The position numbers and the translations under genes were made by a program. From contig JANXEF010000003.1 of assembly GCA_025057895.1 (NCBI GenBank), positions 21,829 through 85,828 of the forward strand: 64,000 nt of DNA. The letters are read 5' to 3'. The notes beneath the pieces are model-generated. The model did not search any database. It worked only from the letters and a program-made list of their open reading frames with translations, and was not told the origin of the DNA. Shown here piece by piece: positions 47,333 to 55,952 of this stretch. Each line of letters begins with the position of its first letter. Position 1 is the stretch's first letter. This stretch comes from Archaeoglobaceae archaeon (GTDB taxonomy: Archaea > Halobacteriota > Archaeoglobi > Archaeoglobales > Archaeoglobaceae).

Positions 47333-48535
47333 CTATCTCCACGATTCAAACCATTCTTTTTTCAGTTCCAAGAAATAATTTCCCTCGATTGCCTTTCTTA
47401 TCTCTTCCATCAATTTTATCATGAAGTAAAGATTGTGGAAGGCCGAGAGGCGAAAATAGGTTAGCTCGTTTGCGGTGAAGAGATGATGAAGATACGCTCT
47501 TGAATAATTTTTACAAACAAAACAATCGCAAAAATCATCTATTGGCGATTCATCTTCTCTGAACTGCGAATTCTTGATGTGAATTCTGAACTTTTTTTCT
47601 ATTTTTCCTCCAGAACCTGGAGAAACATACAAATGTCCTCTTCTTGCCCAACGAGTTGGGGAGACACAGTCAAACATGTCAACACCTTTTTCAACACAGT
47701 TGAAGATATCTTCTATAGCACCAATACCAAGTAGATGCCTCGGTTTTTCTTCGGGTAAGACTGGAACTACCCATTCGAGAATGCTGAGCATATCTTTCTT
47801 GCTTTTACCAAGAGAGCCACCAATCCCAAACCCATCAAAATCCAAAGAAGATATGAAAATAGCAGATTTAATACGTAATTCCTTATATTCTCCCCCTTGA
47901 ACGATTCCAAAGATTGCTTGAGATCTATCATAGTTCTCAAGACATTCGATTGCCCAACGATGTGTTCTTTCCAAAGCTTTTGTAGTGTAATCTTTGTCCG
48001 AAAGTGGTGATGTACACTCGTCAAATGCAAAGATTATGTCGCTTCCAAGATTTGATTGAATTTCCATAGATTTTTTTGGAGTTAAACGCATTTTAGAGCC
48101 ATTAATTGGATTTCGAAAAGTTATACCTTCTTCATCAATTTCGATCCATTTTTCCTCTTTTTTAGTAATGTTTTTCATTCTTTCTAAGAATATATTATCC
48201 GCTATCTTCCCAATTCCATGTTCCATTCCAAGACCCAAGGAAAATACCTGAAAACCGCCAGAGTCTGTTGCTATTACTCCATCGAAGTTCATAAACTTAT
48301 GAAGTCCACCGAGTTTCTTGACTAAATCATCTCCTGGTTTTAAATGTAGATGAAAAGTATTTGCCATTATGATTTCTACTCCAATTTCTCTAAGATCCCT
48401 GAAATCGAGTGCACGAACGCTCCCGAGGGTTGCTACTGGTAAAAAAGCTGGAGTTCTAAACTTCTTTCCCCTCAACTTCACAAATCCAGTCCTTGCTCCA
48501 TTATTTTCTGCCTTTATTCTGTATTCGAGCTTCAT
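47333..48535 (-). CDS. tgt: Bacterial-type tRNA-guanine transglycosylase
   Basis: 400 aa. Motifs follow bacterial/eukaryotic queuine-type TGT rather than archaeal arcTGT: TDSGGFQVFSLG (with the general base Asp), FDECTSP, GIVQGG, IGGSLGKS, DMFDCVSPTRWARRGHLY and the zinc site CDCFVC...H. It ends without the C-terminal PUA domains of arcTGT. The specificity loop is GGSLGKS instead of the usual bacterial GGLAVGE, so the base exchanged may not be preQ1. Follows top6B by 23 bases in the same operon. Confidence 0.9.
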   Translation of the reverse strand: MKLEYRIKAENNGARTGFVKLRGKKFRTPAFLPVATLGSVRALDFRDLREIGVEIIMANTFHLHLKPGDDLVKKLGGLHKFMNFDGVIATDSGGFQVFSLGLGMEHGIGKIADNIFLERMKNITKKEEKWIEIDEEGITFRNPINGSKMRLTPKKSMEIQSNLGSDIIFAFDECTSPLSDKDYTTKALERTHRWAIECLENYDRSQAIFGIVQGGEYKELRIKSAIFISSLDFDGFGIGGSLGKSKKDMLSILEWVVPVLPEEKPRHLLGIGAIEDIFNCVEKGVDMFDCVSPTRWARRGHLYVSPGSGGKIEKKFRIHIKNSQFREDESPIDDFCDCFVCKNYSRAYLHHLFTANELTYFRLSAFHNLYFMIKLMEEIRKAIEGNYFLELKKEWFESWR

Positions 48536-48558
48536 TTCAGAATTCTTTTATAATTTTG

Positions 48559-50406
48559 TCACTTTTCATTTTCTTCGTCTTCATTTTCAGCATTCAAGCT
48601 TCTAAAATTAACTGTCGAAATTGCTCCACTTAAAAGAGATGGGTCAATTCCTTCTACTATCGGATTTTTGTTCAAAATTCTACCCTTTAAAAAGTACTTC
48701 AACTCCATTTCTCCATTAGGGGCAATTGAGATGTCCCAACTAACAGATGAATATCTTTCTCCGTAGATCTTCGCTTTTTCTGCTTTAACCTCGCCTTCAC
48801 AAGTCTCTATAACCTTCAATTCTTTTATAGACTTTGTGAAGTTGTAAACCTTTATTGTAACTTCTTTAACTCCATCCCTCTCTAAAACTGCTCTTTCAAA
48901 ATGCAAATAACCCATTATTCTAGCAACAATTCTATCAACTTCGAAAGAATCTTTCTCGAGAACTTCACATATCTTTCTCGCAATCAAAGGTAATATTTTC
49001 ACTATTACTTCTTCTTTCTTTTTCTTAGCCTGTTGTTTGCTCTTTCTGTCAATATACTCCTTTAACTTCCTTCCAACCTCCTGAAGACCAAGTTTTACCT
49101 CTTCAACAATCTCGGGTATCATTGCTATCGCTTCTTTTGATTCTGAAGTGTACGGAATATTTGTAGATCCAAGATGGACAAGAATTATTGCATTTCCCAT
49201 CGGAAGTTCATCTCTATTCTGTTCAAGACCATAATTTTTCCAGTTGACGCTTTCAACAGCTTTGGTGATTGCACATCCGCCTTGTTGGTAAAGGAGTGGA
49301 ATTTTATTCGCAAATCTTAGAAGAGTGACTTTTTCAGTTTTTATTTCTCCACCATAAGCAATAGCAACTTCAACGAAAAAAGGGTGACCACTGTAAACTT
49401 TTGGTTTTCTTGTAACAGCAAAAACGAACTCAGGAGAATATTCTTGTAGAATGCTCCTCATCAGCAGCTCTTCCCCTATCGGAGAAAGACAATCCGTAGG
49501 TGGAGGTAGGAGTTCAACTTTCTTGAAAGCTTCGAGCAATCTCTGTGCTTCCAGTCTACCAAAACTTTTTGGATCTTCTTTTCCAGAAAAACCAGCATTT
49601 TTGATTATTTCATCCGCTATCTTATCCCCAACTCTTACAAACTCGTCTTTTAAGAATTTTCTTATAGTTAATGCATTTGTTGTTTTAAGCATTGCCATTA
49701 GCTTTCCAAGTTCTATACCGTGTGGATGGGGCTTAATTGCTCTAGCAATCTTCGGAATCTCGTTAGAAGATCTTTTGAATTCGTAAACTTTTCCTTCTGG
49801 ATCAACAAAGGTTATCTTCGCATGTGGATTTATAACTGAAGTTTCTTTTAAGTATTCAAGAACACTCTGTTTCTTCTCTCTAACGTAGCTACCATAGATT
49901 TCTAGTTCAACTCTTGTTCCATGTGGCAAATACCAATCTTCTTCACTTTCTTTTTCAATCACAGGTTCGTTTCTCTTAGTGTCTATGTATAGATGGACCC
50001 TATAAGCCTTTGGAGAGTCAAAAGTCTTTGTTAAAACAACTACAGGTTTACCAGTCGTAAGCTGCGCGTATAGAACTGCTCCAGAAATTCCTATGCCTTG
50101 TTGTCCTCTGCTTTGCCTAATCTCGTAGAATCTCGAGCCATAAAGGAGTTTTCCAAAAGCTCTAGCAACAAACTCCTTTTTTATCCCTGGACCATTGTCT
50201 TCGACGACGATTCTAAAGTTTTCTCCAAAAGAGCTTATTCTTACAAGAATGTCTGGAAGAATACCTCTCTCTTCACAAGCATCGAGAGAGTTGTCTACTG
50301 CTTCTTTAACAACTGTTATAAGTGCTTTTGCTGGATTCGTGTAGCCTAAGATGTGCTTGTTTTTTTCAAAAAATTCGGCTATGCTTATTTCCTTCAATTC
50401 ACTCAT
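48559..50406 (-). CDS. top6B: DNA topoisomerase VI subunit B
   Basis: 615 aa GHKL ATPase. N box VKEAVDNSLDACEE, then VEDNGPGIKKE and RGQQGIGISG (G boxes), H2TH middle region, and a transducer domain with Lys in the QNRDELPMGNA region. It works with Top6A to decatenate DNA by double-strand passage. top6A is not adjacent: the next genes are tgt and, upstream, a RAM-domain gene that overlaps by four bases. Confidence 0.95.
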   Translation of the reverse strand: MSELKEISIAEFFEKNKHILGYTNPAKALITVVKEAVDNSLDACEERGILPDILVRISSFGENFRIVVEDNGPGIKKEFVARAFGKLLYGSRFYEIRQSRGQQGIGISGAVLYAQLTTGKPVVVLTKTFDSPKAYRVHLYIDTKRNEPVIEKESEEDWYLPHGTRVELEIYGSYVREKKQSVLEYLKETSVINPHAKITFVDPEGKVYEFKRSSNEIPKIARAIKPHPHGIELGKLMAMLKTTNALTIRKFLKDEFVRVGDKIADEIIKNAGFSGKEDPKSFGRLEAQRLLEAFKKVELLPPPTDCLSPIGEELLMRSILQEYSPEFVFAVTRKPKVYSGHPFFVEVAIAYGGEIKTEKVTLLRFANKIPLLYQQGGCAITKAVESVNWKNYGLEQNRDELPMGNAIILVHLGSTNIPYTSESKEAIAMIPEIVEEVKLGLQEVGRKLKEYIDRKSKQQAKKKKEEVIVKILPLIARKICEVLEKDSFEVDRIVARIMGYLHFERAVLERDGVKEVTIKVYNFTKSIKELKVIETCEGEVKAEKAKIYGERYSSVSWDISIAPNGEMELKYFLKGRILNKNPIVEGIDPSLLSGAISTVNFRSLNAENEDEENEK

Positions 50407-50633
50407 ATCTCAGCTCCAACCACTGTTTGAGTCTTAGTAACTCCAGGAATTCTACGAATTTCGTCAACAGTTTTGTTGAGCTCAGAAAGCGTGTTTGCGT
50501 GTATTATAACAACAAAGTCGAATTCACCGAACACATGATAAACATCCTTCACCTTGTCGATTTCCTTCATCTTCACATAGACTTCCTTTTCTTTGCCTGC
50601 AGAGACGTTTACGAGAGTTACTCCAACGATCAT
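50403..50633 (-). CDS. Stand-alone Lrp/AsnC ligand-binding (RAM) domain protein
   Basis: 76 aa. The whole protein is the RAM fold of Lrp regulators (VGVTLVNVSAGKEKEVYVK, GEFDFVVIIHANTLSEL, PGVTKTQTVVG) without a DNA-binding helix. Such proteins bind amino acids and oligomerise with Lrp paralogues. It overlaps top6B by four bases and is divergent from the HPS-RraA gene. Confidence 0.88.
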   Translation of the reverse strand: MIVGVTLVNVSAGKEKEVYVKMKEIDKVKDVYHVFGEFDFVVIIHANTLSELNKTVDEIRRIPGVTKTQTVVGAEI

Positions 50634-50651
50634 GTTTCAATGTTTCTCCAA

Positions 50652-50665
50652 TTTTTAATATTTTC
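50652..50665. promoter_or_regulatory. Shared A/T box between divergent RAM gene and HPS gene
   Basis: TTTTTAATATTTTC is centred 25-26 bp from both start codons (50633 minus, 50684 plus). Its placement argues for the HPS ATG at 50684 rather than the ATG at 50723. Confidence 0.5.
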
Positions 50666-50683
50666 TATTGAATTGCGAGTTCT

Positions 50684-52009
50684 ATGACGAAAAAAAGAAT
50701 ATCCCAGAATACAAATTCTATCATGGAAAAGCCAATCCTTCAAGTTGCCCTCGATATCTTAGAGTTGGGGAGGGCAATAGAAATCGCAGAAGAAGCTATA
50801 AAAGGTGGAATTGATTGGATTGAGGCTGGAACACCCTTAATAAAAAGTGAAGGAATGAACTCTATTCGTGAATTAAAGAAGAGGTTTAGAGAGCATAAAA
50901 TCGTTGCAGATATGAAAACAATCGATACTGGAGCTGTTGAGGTTGAGATGGCTGCTAAAAGTGGAGCAGATGTAGTGATAATTCTAGGTTTATCCAACAA
51001 CGCAACGATTGCCGAAGCTATAAGAGCAGGAAGAAAGTATGGTTGTCAGATAATGGTGGATCTAATCAACCATCCAAAACCAGTTGAAAGGGCTAAAGAA
51101 CTAGAAGAGCTTGGTGTTGATTACATAAATGTTCATGTAGGTATTGATCAGCAAATGATTGGAATAGATCCAATTGAGGTTTTGAAAGAGGTTGTAAAAA
51201 ACGTTAATATACCTATTGCTACTGCTGGAGGGCTTGATGCCGAGAGAGCTTCTGTATGCGTCTCTCTTGGAGCAAAGATTGTGATAGTAGGGAGCAATAT
51301 CGTGAAATCGAGAAATGTAACAGAATCAGCTAAAAAAATAAGAGATGCGATCGATAAAAAATTCGGAGTTTATTTCAAGAAGAGCATCGATGAAGAGATT
51401 AGAGAACTGCTGATGAAAGTTTCTACACCAAATGTAAGCGACGCTATGCACAGAGCTAAGGCTATGAGCAATATATATCCACTCGTTAGAGGAAAAAAAA
51501 TAGTTGGAAAAGCTGTAACTGTTAACACAATGGATGGAGATTGGGCAAAGCCTGTCGAAGCTATAAACGTTGCTGGTGAAGGGGATGTGATAGTTATAAA
51601 GTGTTCAGGCGACACAGCTGCAGTATGGGGAGAACTCGCAACTAGGAGTTGTTTAAACAGGAAAATATCTGGAGTCATAATAGATGGAGCTGTTAGGGAT
51701 GTAGATGACATCAGAGCTCTTGGTTTTCCGCTTTTTGCAAGAAGAGAAGTTCCAAATGCTGGAGAACCTAAGGGTTTTGGGGAAATAAATGTTCGTATTT
51801 TCTGTGGGGGTATAGAAGTAAATCCAGGAGACTGGATAATCTCGGATGATAACGGTGTGATGGTTATACCAAAACAGAGAGCATACGAGATTGCAAGAAG
51901 AGCTTTTGAAGTAAAAAAAGCTGAAGACAGGATAAGAGGGGAAATAGAAGAGAAAGGTAGAACTCTGGCAGATGTGGTTGAACTTTATAAATGGGAAAAG
52001 GTTCGATAA
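50684..52009 (+). CDS. 3-hexulose-6-phosphate synthase fused to RraA-like domain
   Basis: 441 aa. Residues about 14-225 are the HPS TIM barrel: LQVALDILELGRA, KIVADMKTIDTGAVEVEMA, DLINHP and TAGGLDAERA. Residues about 240-440 are an RraA/MenG-like domain with VSTPNVSDAMHRAKAM and IDGAVRD, the Arg-Asp pair seen in RraA-fold lyases. HPS normally condenses formaldehyde with ribulose 5-phosphate; in archaea it mostly runs backward to make ribulose 5-phosphate. The second half may be a lyase or only a regulator-like domain. No phi (isomerase) or fae gene is adjacent. Confidence 0.87.
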   Translation: MTKKRISQNTNSIMEKPILQVALDILELGRAIEIAEEAIKGGIDWIEAGTPLIKSEGMNSIRELKKRFREHKIVADMKTIDTGAVEVEMAAKSGADVVIILGLSNNATIAEAIRAGRKYGCQIMVDLINHPKPVERAKELEELGVDYINVHVGIDQQMIGIDPIEVLKEVVKNVNIPIATAGGLDAERASVCVSLGAKIVIVGSNIVKSRNVTESAKKIRDAIDKKFGVYFKKSIDEEIRELLMKVSTPNVSDAMHRAKAMSNIYPLVRGKKIVGKAVTVNTMDGDWAKPVEAINVAGEGDVIVIKCSGDTAAVWGELATRSCLNRKISGVIIDGAVRDVDDIRALGFPLFARREVPNAGEPKGFGEINVRIFCGGIEVNPGDWIISDDNGVMVIPKQRAYEIARRAFEVKKAEDRIRGEIEEKGRTLADVVELYKWEKVR

Positions 52010-52040
52010 AAGTCGATGTTGTCTTAGACTATTAGTTAAA

Positions 52041-52049
52041 TTTATAAAC
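52041..52049 (+). promoter_or_regulatory. TATA-like box of the HMG-CoA synthase operon
   Basis: TTTATAAAC is centred 23 bp before the GTG at 52068. Confidence 0.45.
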
Positions 52050-52067
52050 CCAAAATAAACTTTTTTT

Positions 52068-52748
52068 GTGGACACTAGAAAATTTGCTGAAAAGATTTGT
52101 GGTGAGATTGTTCTGGCTGAAAATAGTGGGGAAACAATGAAAAAATGGAGAAATATCTTTTCTGTTTCCCAAAGTGATCTCGCAAAAAAATTAGGAATTT
52201 CTCCTTCAGTCATAAGCGATTATGAAGCGAATAGAAGAAGTCCAGGAATTTTATTCATAAGAAAATTCGTGAACGCTTTAATAGACATAGATATGCAGAG
52301 AGGGAGTGGAGTCATATCGAGGTTTATCAATCTATTCGATCTTCCATCTGCAATAATAGATATAGTGGAATACTCAAAGAGCGTTAAAATAGAAGATTTT
52401 TGCAATGTAATAGAAGGAAAAAGGCTAAATGAATTTGAGAAATTGATCAATGGGCATACGATAATCGATAGTCTCAATGCTATACTCAAATTTAACTCCT
52501 ACGATTTTTACAGACTCTTTGGACTCACGAGTGAAAGAGCGCTGATCTTCACCAAAGTTAGCAGTGGAAAATCTCCAATGGTTGCGATTAGGGTTTCGAG
52601 TCTCAAACCTTCAACAGTTGTTTTACATGGGATTTCTAGAGTTGATGAAATAGCCCTAAAACTCGCAGAAATTGAAAAGATTCCTCTGATTAAAACAGAG
52701 CTTGAGATTTCAGATGTTGTTGAAAATCTGAGGAGGAGTTTCCTATGA
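52068..52748 (+). CDS. XRE-type regulator upstream of HMG-CoA synthase
   Basis: 226 aa, GTG start. HTH at about 25-85: [27 protein letters not shown]. The C-terminal 130 residues are a separate domain of unknown ligand ([20 protein letters not shown]). It overlaps the HMG-CoA synthase start by four bases, so it probably regulates the mevalonate-entry operon. In other archaea a similar regulator precedes this gene. Confidence 0.83.
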   Translation: MDTRKFAEKICGEIVLAENSGETMKKWRNIFSVSQSDLAKKLGISPSVISDYEANRRSPGILFIRKFVNALIDIDMQRGSGVISRFINLFDLPSAIIDIVEYSKSVKIEDFCNVIEGKRLNEFEKLINGHTIIDSLNAILKFNSYDFYRLFGLTSERALIFTKVSSGKSPMVAIRVSSLKPSTVVLHGISRVDEIALKLAEIEKIPLIKTELEISDVVENLRRSFL

Positions 52749-53773
52749 TAGGGATCGTTTCTTATGGTACATATATCCCAAAATTTAGAATAAGAGTAGA
52801 AGAAATCGCTAGGATGTGGAACGAGGATTCAAATGCGATAAAGCAGGGTCTTGGTGTCTCTGAGAAATCTGTCCCTGATATAGATGAAGATACAGCAACT
52901 ATGTCTGTCGAAGCTAGTAGAGAGGCAATTTCAAGAGCAAAAATAGATCCAAAGAAAATTGAAGCCATTTTCGTTGGCTCTGAAAGCCATCCCTATGCAG
53001 TTAAACCTACTGCAACAATTGTTGGTGAAGCTTTAGGAGTTGGTAATTACTATTTCTGTGCTGATCTTGAATTTGCATGTAAAGCAGCGACTGCGGGCAT
53101 TCAGATTTGTTTTGCAATGGTAAAGGCTGGAATGATCAACTATGGCCTATCAATCGGCTCAGATACAGCTCAGGCAAAGCCAGGAGATGCGCTTGAATAT
53201 ACAGCAGCAGCAGGAGCTGTTGCTGTAATAGTAGGAAAAGATCCGATTGCAGAAATCGAGGCTACAGTTTCATACACTAGTGATACACCAGATTTTTGGA
53301 GAAGAGATTTACAACCATATCCGAGTCATGGGGGTAGATTTACAGGAACACCAGCCTATTTCAGGCATGTAATATCTGCTGCTAAAAAACTAATGGAAAG
53401 CTACGGTTATACTGCGAAGGATTTCGACTTTGCTGTATTTCACCAACCAAATGCAAAGTTTCCTCAGAGGGTTGCCTCTATGCTCGGTTTTAGTGAAGAA
53501 AAGATAGCTGATGGTATGCTCGTGAGAGCGATTGGAAACACTTATTCTGCATCATCTCTCATGGGACTCTGCGGGATTCTCGACAAAGCACAACCTGGGC
53601 AAAGAATACTCTTGGTTTCTTTTGGATCTGGTGCAGGAAGTGATGCGTTTGCAATTCGAGTGACTGACAAAATCTTAGAATACCCAAGAAATGCAAAAGT
53701 TTGGGATAAGGCAAAGAATTGTGTTTACATAGACTACGGGCTTTATCTTAAACACAGGAGGATGATAAAATGA
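52745..53773 (+). CDS. mvaS: Hydroxymethylglutaryl-CoA synthase
   Basis: 342 aa, archaeal length. [10 protein letters not shown] at the start, [12 protein letters not shown] (catalytic Glu region, about 79), [12 protein letters not shown] with nucleophile Cys at about 112, and [11 protein letters not shown] with the catalytic His. Condenses acetyl-CoA with acetoacetyl-CoA for isoprenoid lipids. It overlaps the thiolase, and in archaea these form a channelled complex with the DUF35 protein that follows. Confidence 0.94.
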   Translation: MIGIVSYGTYIPKFRIRVEEIARMWNEDSNAIKQGLGVSEKSVPDIDEDTATMSVEASREAISRAKIDPKKIEAIFVGSESHPYAVKPTATIVGEALGVGNYYFCADLEFACKAATAGIQICFAMVKAGMINYGLSIGSDTAQAKPGDALEYTAAAGAVAVIVGKDPIAEIEATVSYTSDTPDFWRRDLQPYPSHGGRFTGTPAYFRHVISAAKKLMESYGYTAKDFDFAVFHQPNAKFPQRVASMLGFSEEKIADGMLVRAIGNTYSASSLMGLCGILDKAQPGQRILLVSFGSGAGSDAFAIRVTDKILEYPRNAKVWDKAKNCVYIDYGLYLKHRRMIK

Positions 53774-54921
53774 GGGTAGCTATAATAGGAGTAGGATGCA
53801 CAGAGTTTGGAGAGTTATGGGATAAGAGCTTTCGAAGCATCTTTCTAAACGCGGGTTTATCAGCTCTTGAAGATGCGGAGATAAGGGGAAAAGAGGTAGA
53901 AGCGATATACATCGGAAACATGAGTGGTGGAAAGTTCATAGATCAGGAGCATATCGCGGCACTGATAGTAGACCATGCTGGACTTGCAGAATTTGGAATT
54001 CCAGCAATTAGAATTGAAAACGCCGATGCAAGTGGTGGTTCTGCCTTTAGACAAGCTTACATGGCAGTTGCTTCAGGAATTCATGAAATAGTTATTGCAG
54101 CAGGAATAGAGAAGGTAACAGATGCGAACGATCCAATGGAAATACTCTCAACAGCAGTTGATCAAGAATGGGAAAAATTTGTCGGTGCGAATTTGCCTGC
54201 AATATATGCGATCATTGCAAGACTTCACATGCATCGATTTGGAACGAATGAAGAGGACTTGGCGATGATAGCTGTAAAGAATCATAGAAATGCAGTTCAT
54301 AATCCAAAAGCACAGTTTAGGAAAGAAATAAATTTAGAAGATGTTATGAGATCTTCTTACATTGCTGAACCTTTAAAAGTCCTAGATTGTGCTCCACTTT
54401 GTGATGGGGCTTCAGCTGTCATACTAGCAAATGAAGAAGTTGCAAAAAAGATTTGTGATACTCCAATTTACATCGAAGCTTGTACACAGGCAAGCGATTA
54501 CTTCTCAATCCAGAATAGAAAAGATATCACCACACTCCAAGCTGTTGTTATAGCTTCAAAAGAAGCCTATAAAATTGCTGGAGTTGAAGCAAAGAATGTA
54601 GATGTTGCAGAAGTTCATGATTCTTTCACGATTTCAGAGCTCTTGGCCTACGAAGACCTTGGCTTCGCAAAAAAAGGAGAAGGTAAAAAGCTTATTCGCG
54701 AGGGAGAGACAGAAATAGGAGGCAAAATTCCTGTAAATACATCAGGCGGTTTAAAGGCTTGTGGACATGCAGTCGGAGCAACAGGAATAAGACAAATCGT
54801 AGACTTAGTTATACAGTTACGCGGAGAGGCTGGAAAAAGACAAGTTAATGCTGAGAGAGCTTTAGCATTGAATCTCGGAGGGAGTGGTGCTACAGCTGTT
54901 GTTAGTATTCTTTCGAGGTGA
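53770..54921 (+). CDS. Thiolase of the HMG-CoA synthase complex, nucleophile Cys replaced
   Basis: 383 aa. Overall a full-length SCP2-type archaeal thiolase, expected to make acetoacetyl-CoA for HMG-CoA synthase. The site that should read ACASGG reads ENADASGG, placing Asp at residue 86 where the nucleophilic Cys belongs (codon GAT, 54023-54025). The HDCF motif is HDSF (Ser 285), while GHAVGATG (His 333) and the NLGGSG end are kept; Cys 331 lies just before the His. It may be a structural or decarboxylating relative rather than an active thiolase. Strongly coupled to mvaS and DUF35. Confidence 0.9.
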   Translation: MRVAIIGVGCTEFGELWDKSFRSIFLNAGLSALEDAEIRGKEVEAIYIGNMSGGKFIDQEHIAALIVDHAGLAEFGIPAIRIENADASGGSAFRQAYMAVASGIHEIVIAAGIEKVTDANDPMEILSTAVDQEWEKFVGANLPAIYAIIARLHMHRFGTNEEDLAMIAVKNHRNAVHNPKAQFRKEINLEDVMRSSYIAEPLKVLDCAPLCDGASAVILANEEVAKKICDTPIYIEACTQASDYFSIQNRKDITTLQAVVIASKEAYKIAGVEAKNVDVAEVHDSFTISELLAYEDLGFAKKGEGKKLIREGETEIGGKIPVNTSGGLKACGHAVGATGIRQIVDLVIQLRGEAGKRQVNAERALALNLGGSGATAVVSILSR

Positions 54922-54922
54922 T
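54915..54922 (+). promoter_or_regulatory. Ribosome binding site for the first DUF35 gene
   Basis: GAGGTGAT ends four bases before the ATG at 54927 and sits on the thiolase stop, favouring this ATG over the GTG at 54918. Confidence 0.6.
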
Positions 54923-54926
54923 TCGG

Positions 54927-55286
54927 ATGGTTCCAAGATTCTGGAGAAAAATAAAATATAGATATGAAATCTTAACTAGTTTCTGTGAAAACTGTGGAAA
55001 TCACTACTATCCTCAGAGAGAGATTTGTCCAAAGTGTAGGAGAGAGGGAGTTTTGAAGGAGGAAAAAGTATGTGATTATGGAAAAGTTTTGAGTTACACT
55101 GTAGTAAACGGTAGAACCATCGCACTAGTTGAATTCGATAACGGTGCAAAAATGCTTGCAGAAGTATGTGGAAAAGTTGAAATTGGAAAAAAAGTAAGAA
55201 AAGCTTTCAGAAAATATGGAGAAGATGGTGATTTTGGAATAATCTACTATGGTACTAAATTCATACCAATAGAGGAGCAGAATTAA
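54927..55286 (+). CDS. DUF35 (zinc-ribbon/OB) scaffold of the thiolase-HMGCS complex
   Basis: 119 aa. Zinc ribbon CENCG...CPKC (about 20-38) followed by an OB fold with VLSYTVVNGRT and VEFDNGAKML. In a methanogen complex the DUF35 protein binds between thiolase and HMG-CoA synthase and holds the CoA arm. Last gene of this operon. Confidence 0.9.
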   Translation: MVPRFWRKIKYRYEILTSFCENCGNHYYPQREICPKCRREGVLKEEKVCDYGKVLSYTVVNGRTIALVEFDNGAKMLAEVCGKVEIGKKVRKAFRKYGEDGDFGIIYYGTKFIPIEEQN

Positions 55287-55386
55287 TAAACTTATTTCTT
55301 GCATTTCAAACCTCAATCATTTAAAAATGTCTTCGAAATACCTTGATAAACGAATAAAGAATTAATTTATTTTTAAATATAAAAAA

Positions 55387-55438
55387 AATTTTAATATTGT
55401 TCACGATATCAATAAATTTTAATATTGTTCACGATATC
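55387..55438. repeat. 28-bp-period tandem duplication at the pilin 3' end
   Basis: A 24-bp unit that ends ATATTGTTCACGATATC occurs at 55387-55410 and again at 55415-55438, separated by four bases. The second copy holds the last codons and the TGA of the pilin gene; the first copy carries the same sequence just downstream, including a second TGA. Confidence 0.85.
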
Positions 55439-55857
55439 GATGTTCTTAGTATAACTTGCTCAGTTCCATCTCGGAATACTGCGCCCACAACTACTGTGTA
55501 AGGTACATCTCCAGGGGAATAAGCTGAGATACAAGAGGCTCCAACATCGGGAGCTGAATTTATATTGTTGAGATTTCCTAAACAGCTGAGCGAAGATGTA
55601 GTACCATCTTTCTTAATTACGGAGACTCTAGTGCCATTGAGATACTGATGATCCGGACCTCCATGGTAAACTATTGAAATATTACATCCTCCGGCTCCAC
55701 ATATTTTTTCTGCTGATGCGGCTAGGTTATATGTTCTCTTCATAGTTCCGGCCATTCCGAATACAAAGCTTGCTACTATAGCTGCTAGTATCACTGTAAT
55801 TGCTACCATCAAGACTACGCCGATGACCGGAGAGACTCCTCTCTCATCATTCCTCAT
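55429..55857 (-). CDS. Archaeal type IV pilin
   Basis: 142 aa from the ATG at 55857 with GAGGTG upstream. The N-terminus MRNDERGVSPVIG has a short charged leader cut by the prepilin peptidase before the hydrophobic stalk (VVLMVAITVILAAIVASFVFGM, given here only by its position 14-35). The globular part has four Cys (KICGAGGC, SCLG, ASCIS), perhaps two disulfides. Assembly genes are not nearby. Confidence 0.87.
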   Translation of the reverse strand: MRNDERGVSPVIGVVLMVAITVILAAIVASFVFGMAGTMKRTYNLAASAEKICGAGGCNISIVYHGGPDHQYLNGTRVSVIKKDGTTSSLSCLGNLNNINSAPDVGASCISAYSPGDVPYTVVVGAVFRDGTEQVILRTSIS

Positions 55858-55863
55858 ACACAT

Positions 55864-55869
55864 CACCTC
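55864..55869 (-). promoter_or_regulatory. Ribosome binding site of the pilin gene
   Basis: GAGGTG on the minus strand lies six bases before the ATG at 55857 and decides it over ATGs further up. Confidence 0.55.
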
Positions 55870-55952
55870 ATTATTACAATAATTATAACATTTATAAGTT
55901 TTTCTTCAAAATTTGAAAGTTTGAAAATTTTTAACCTGTTTAAAATAATATA

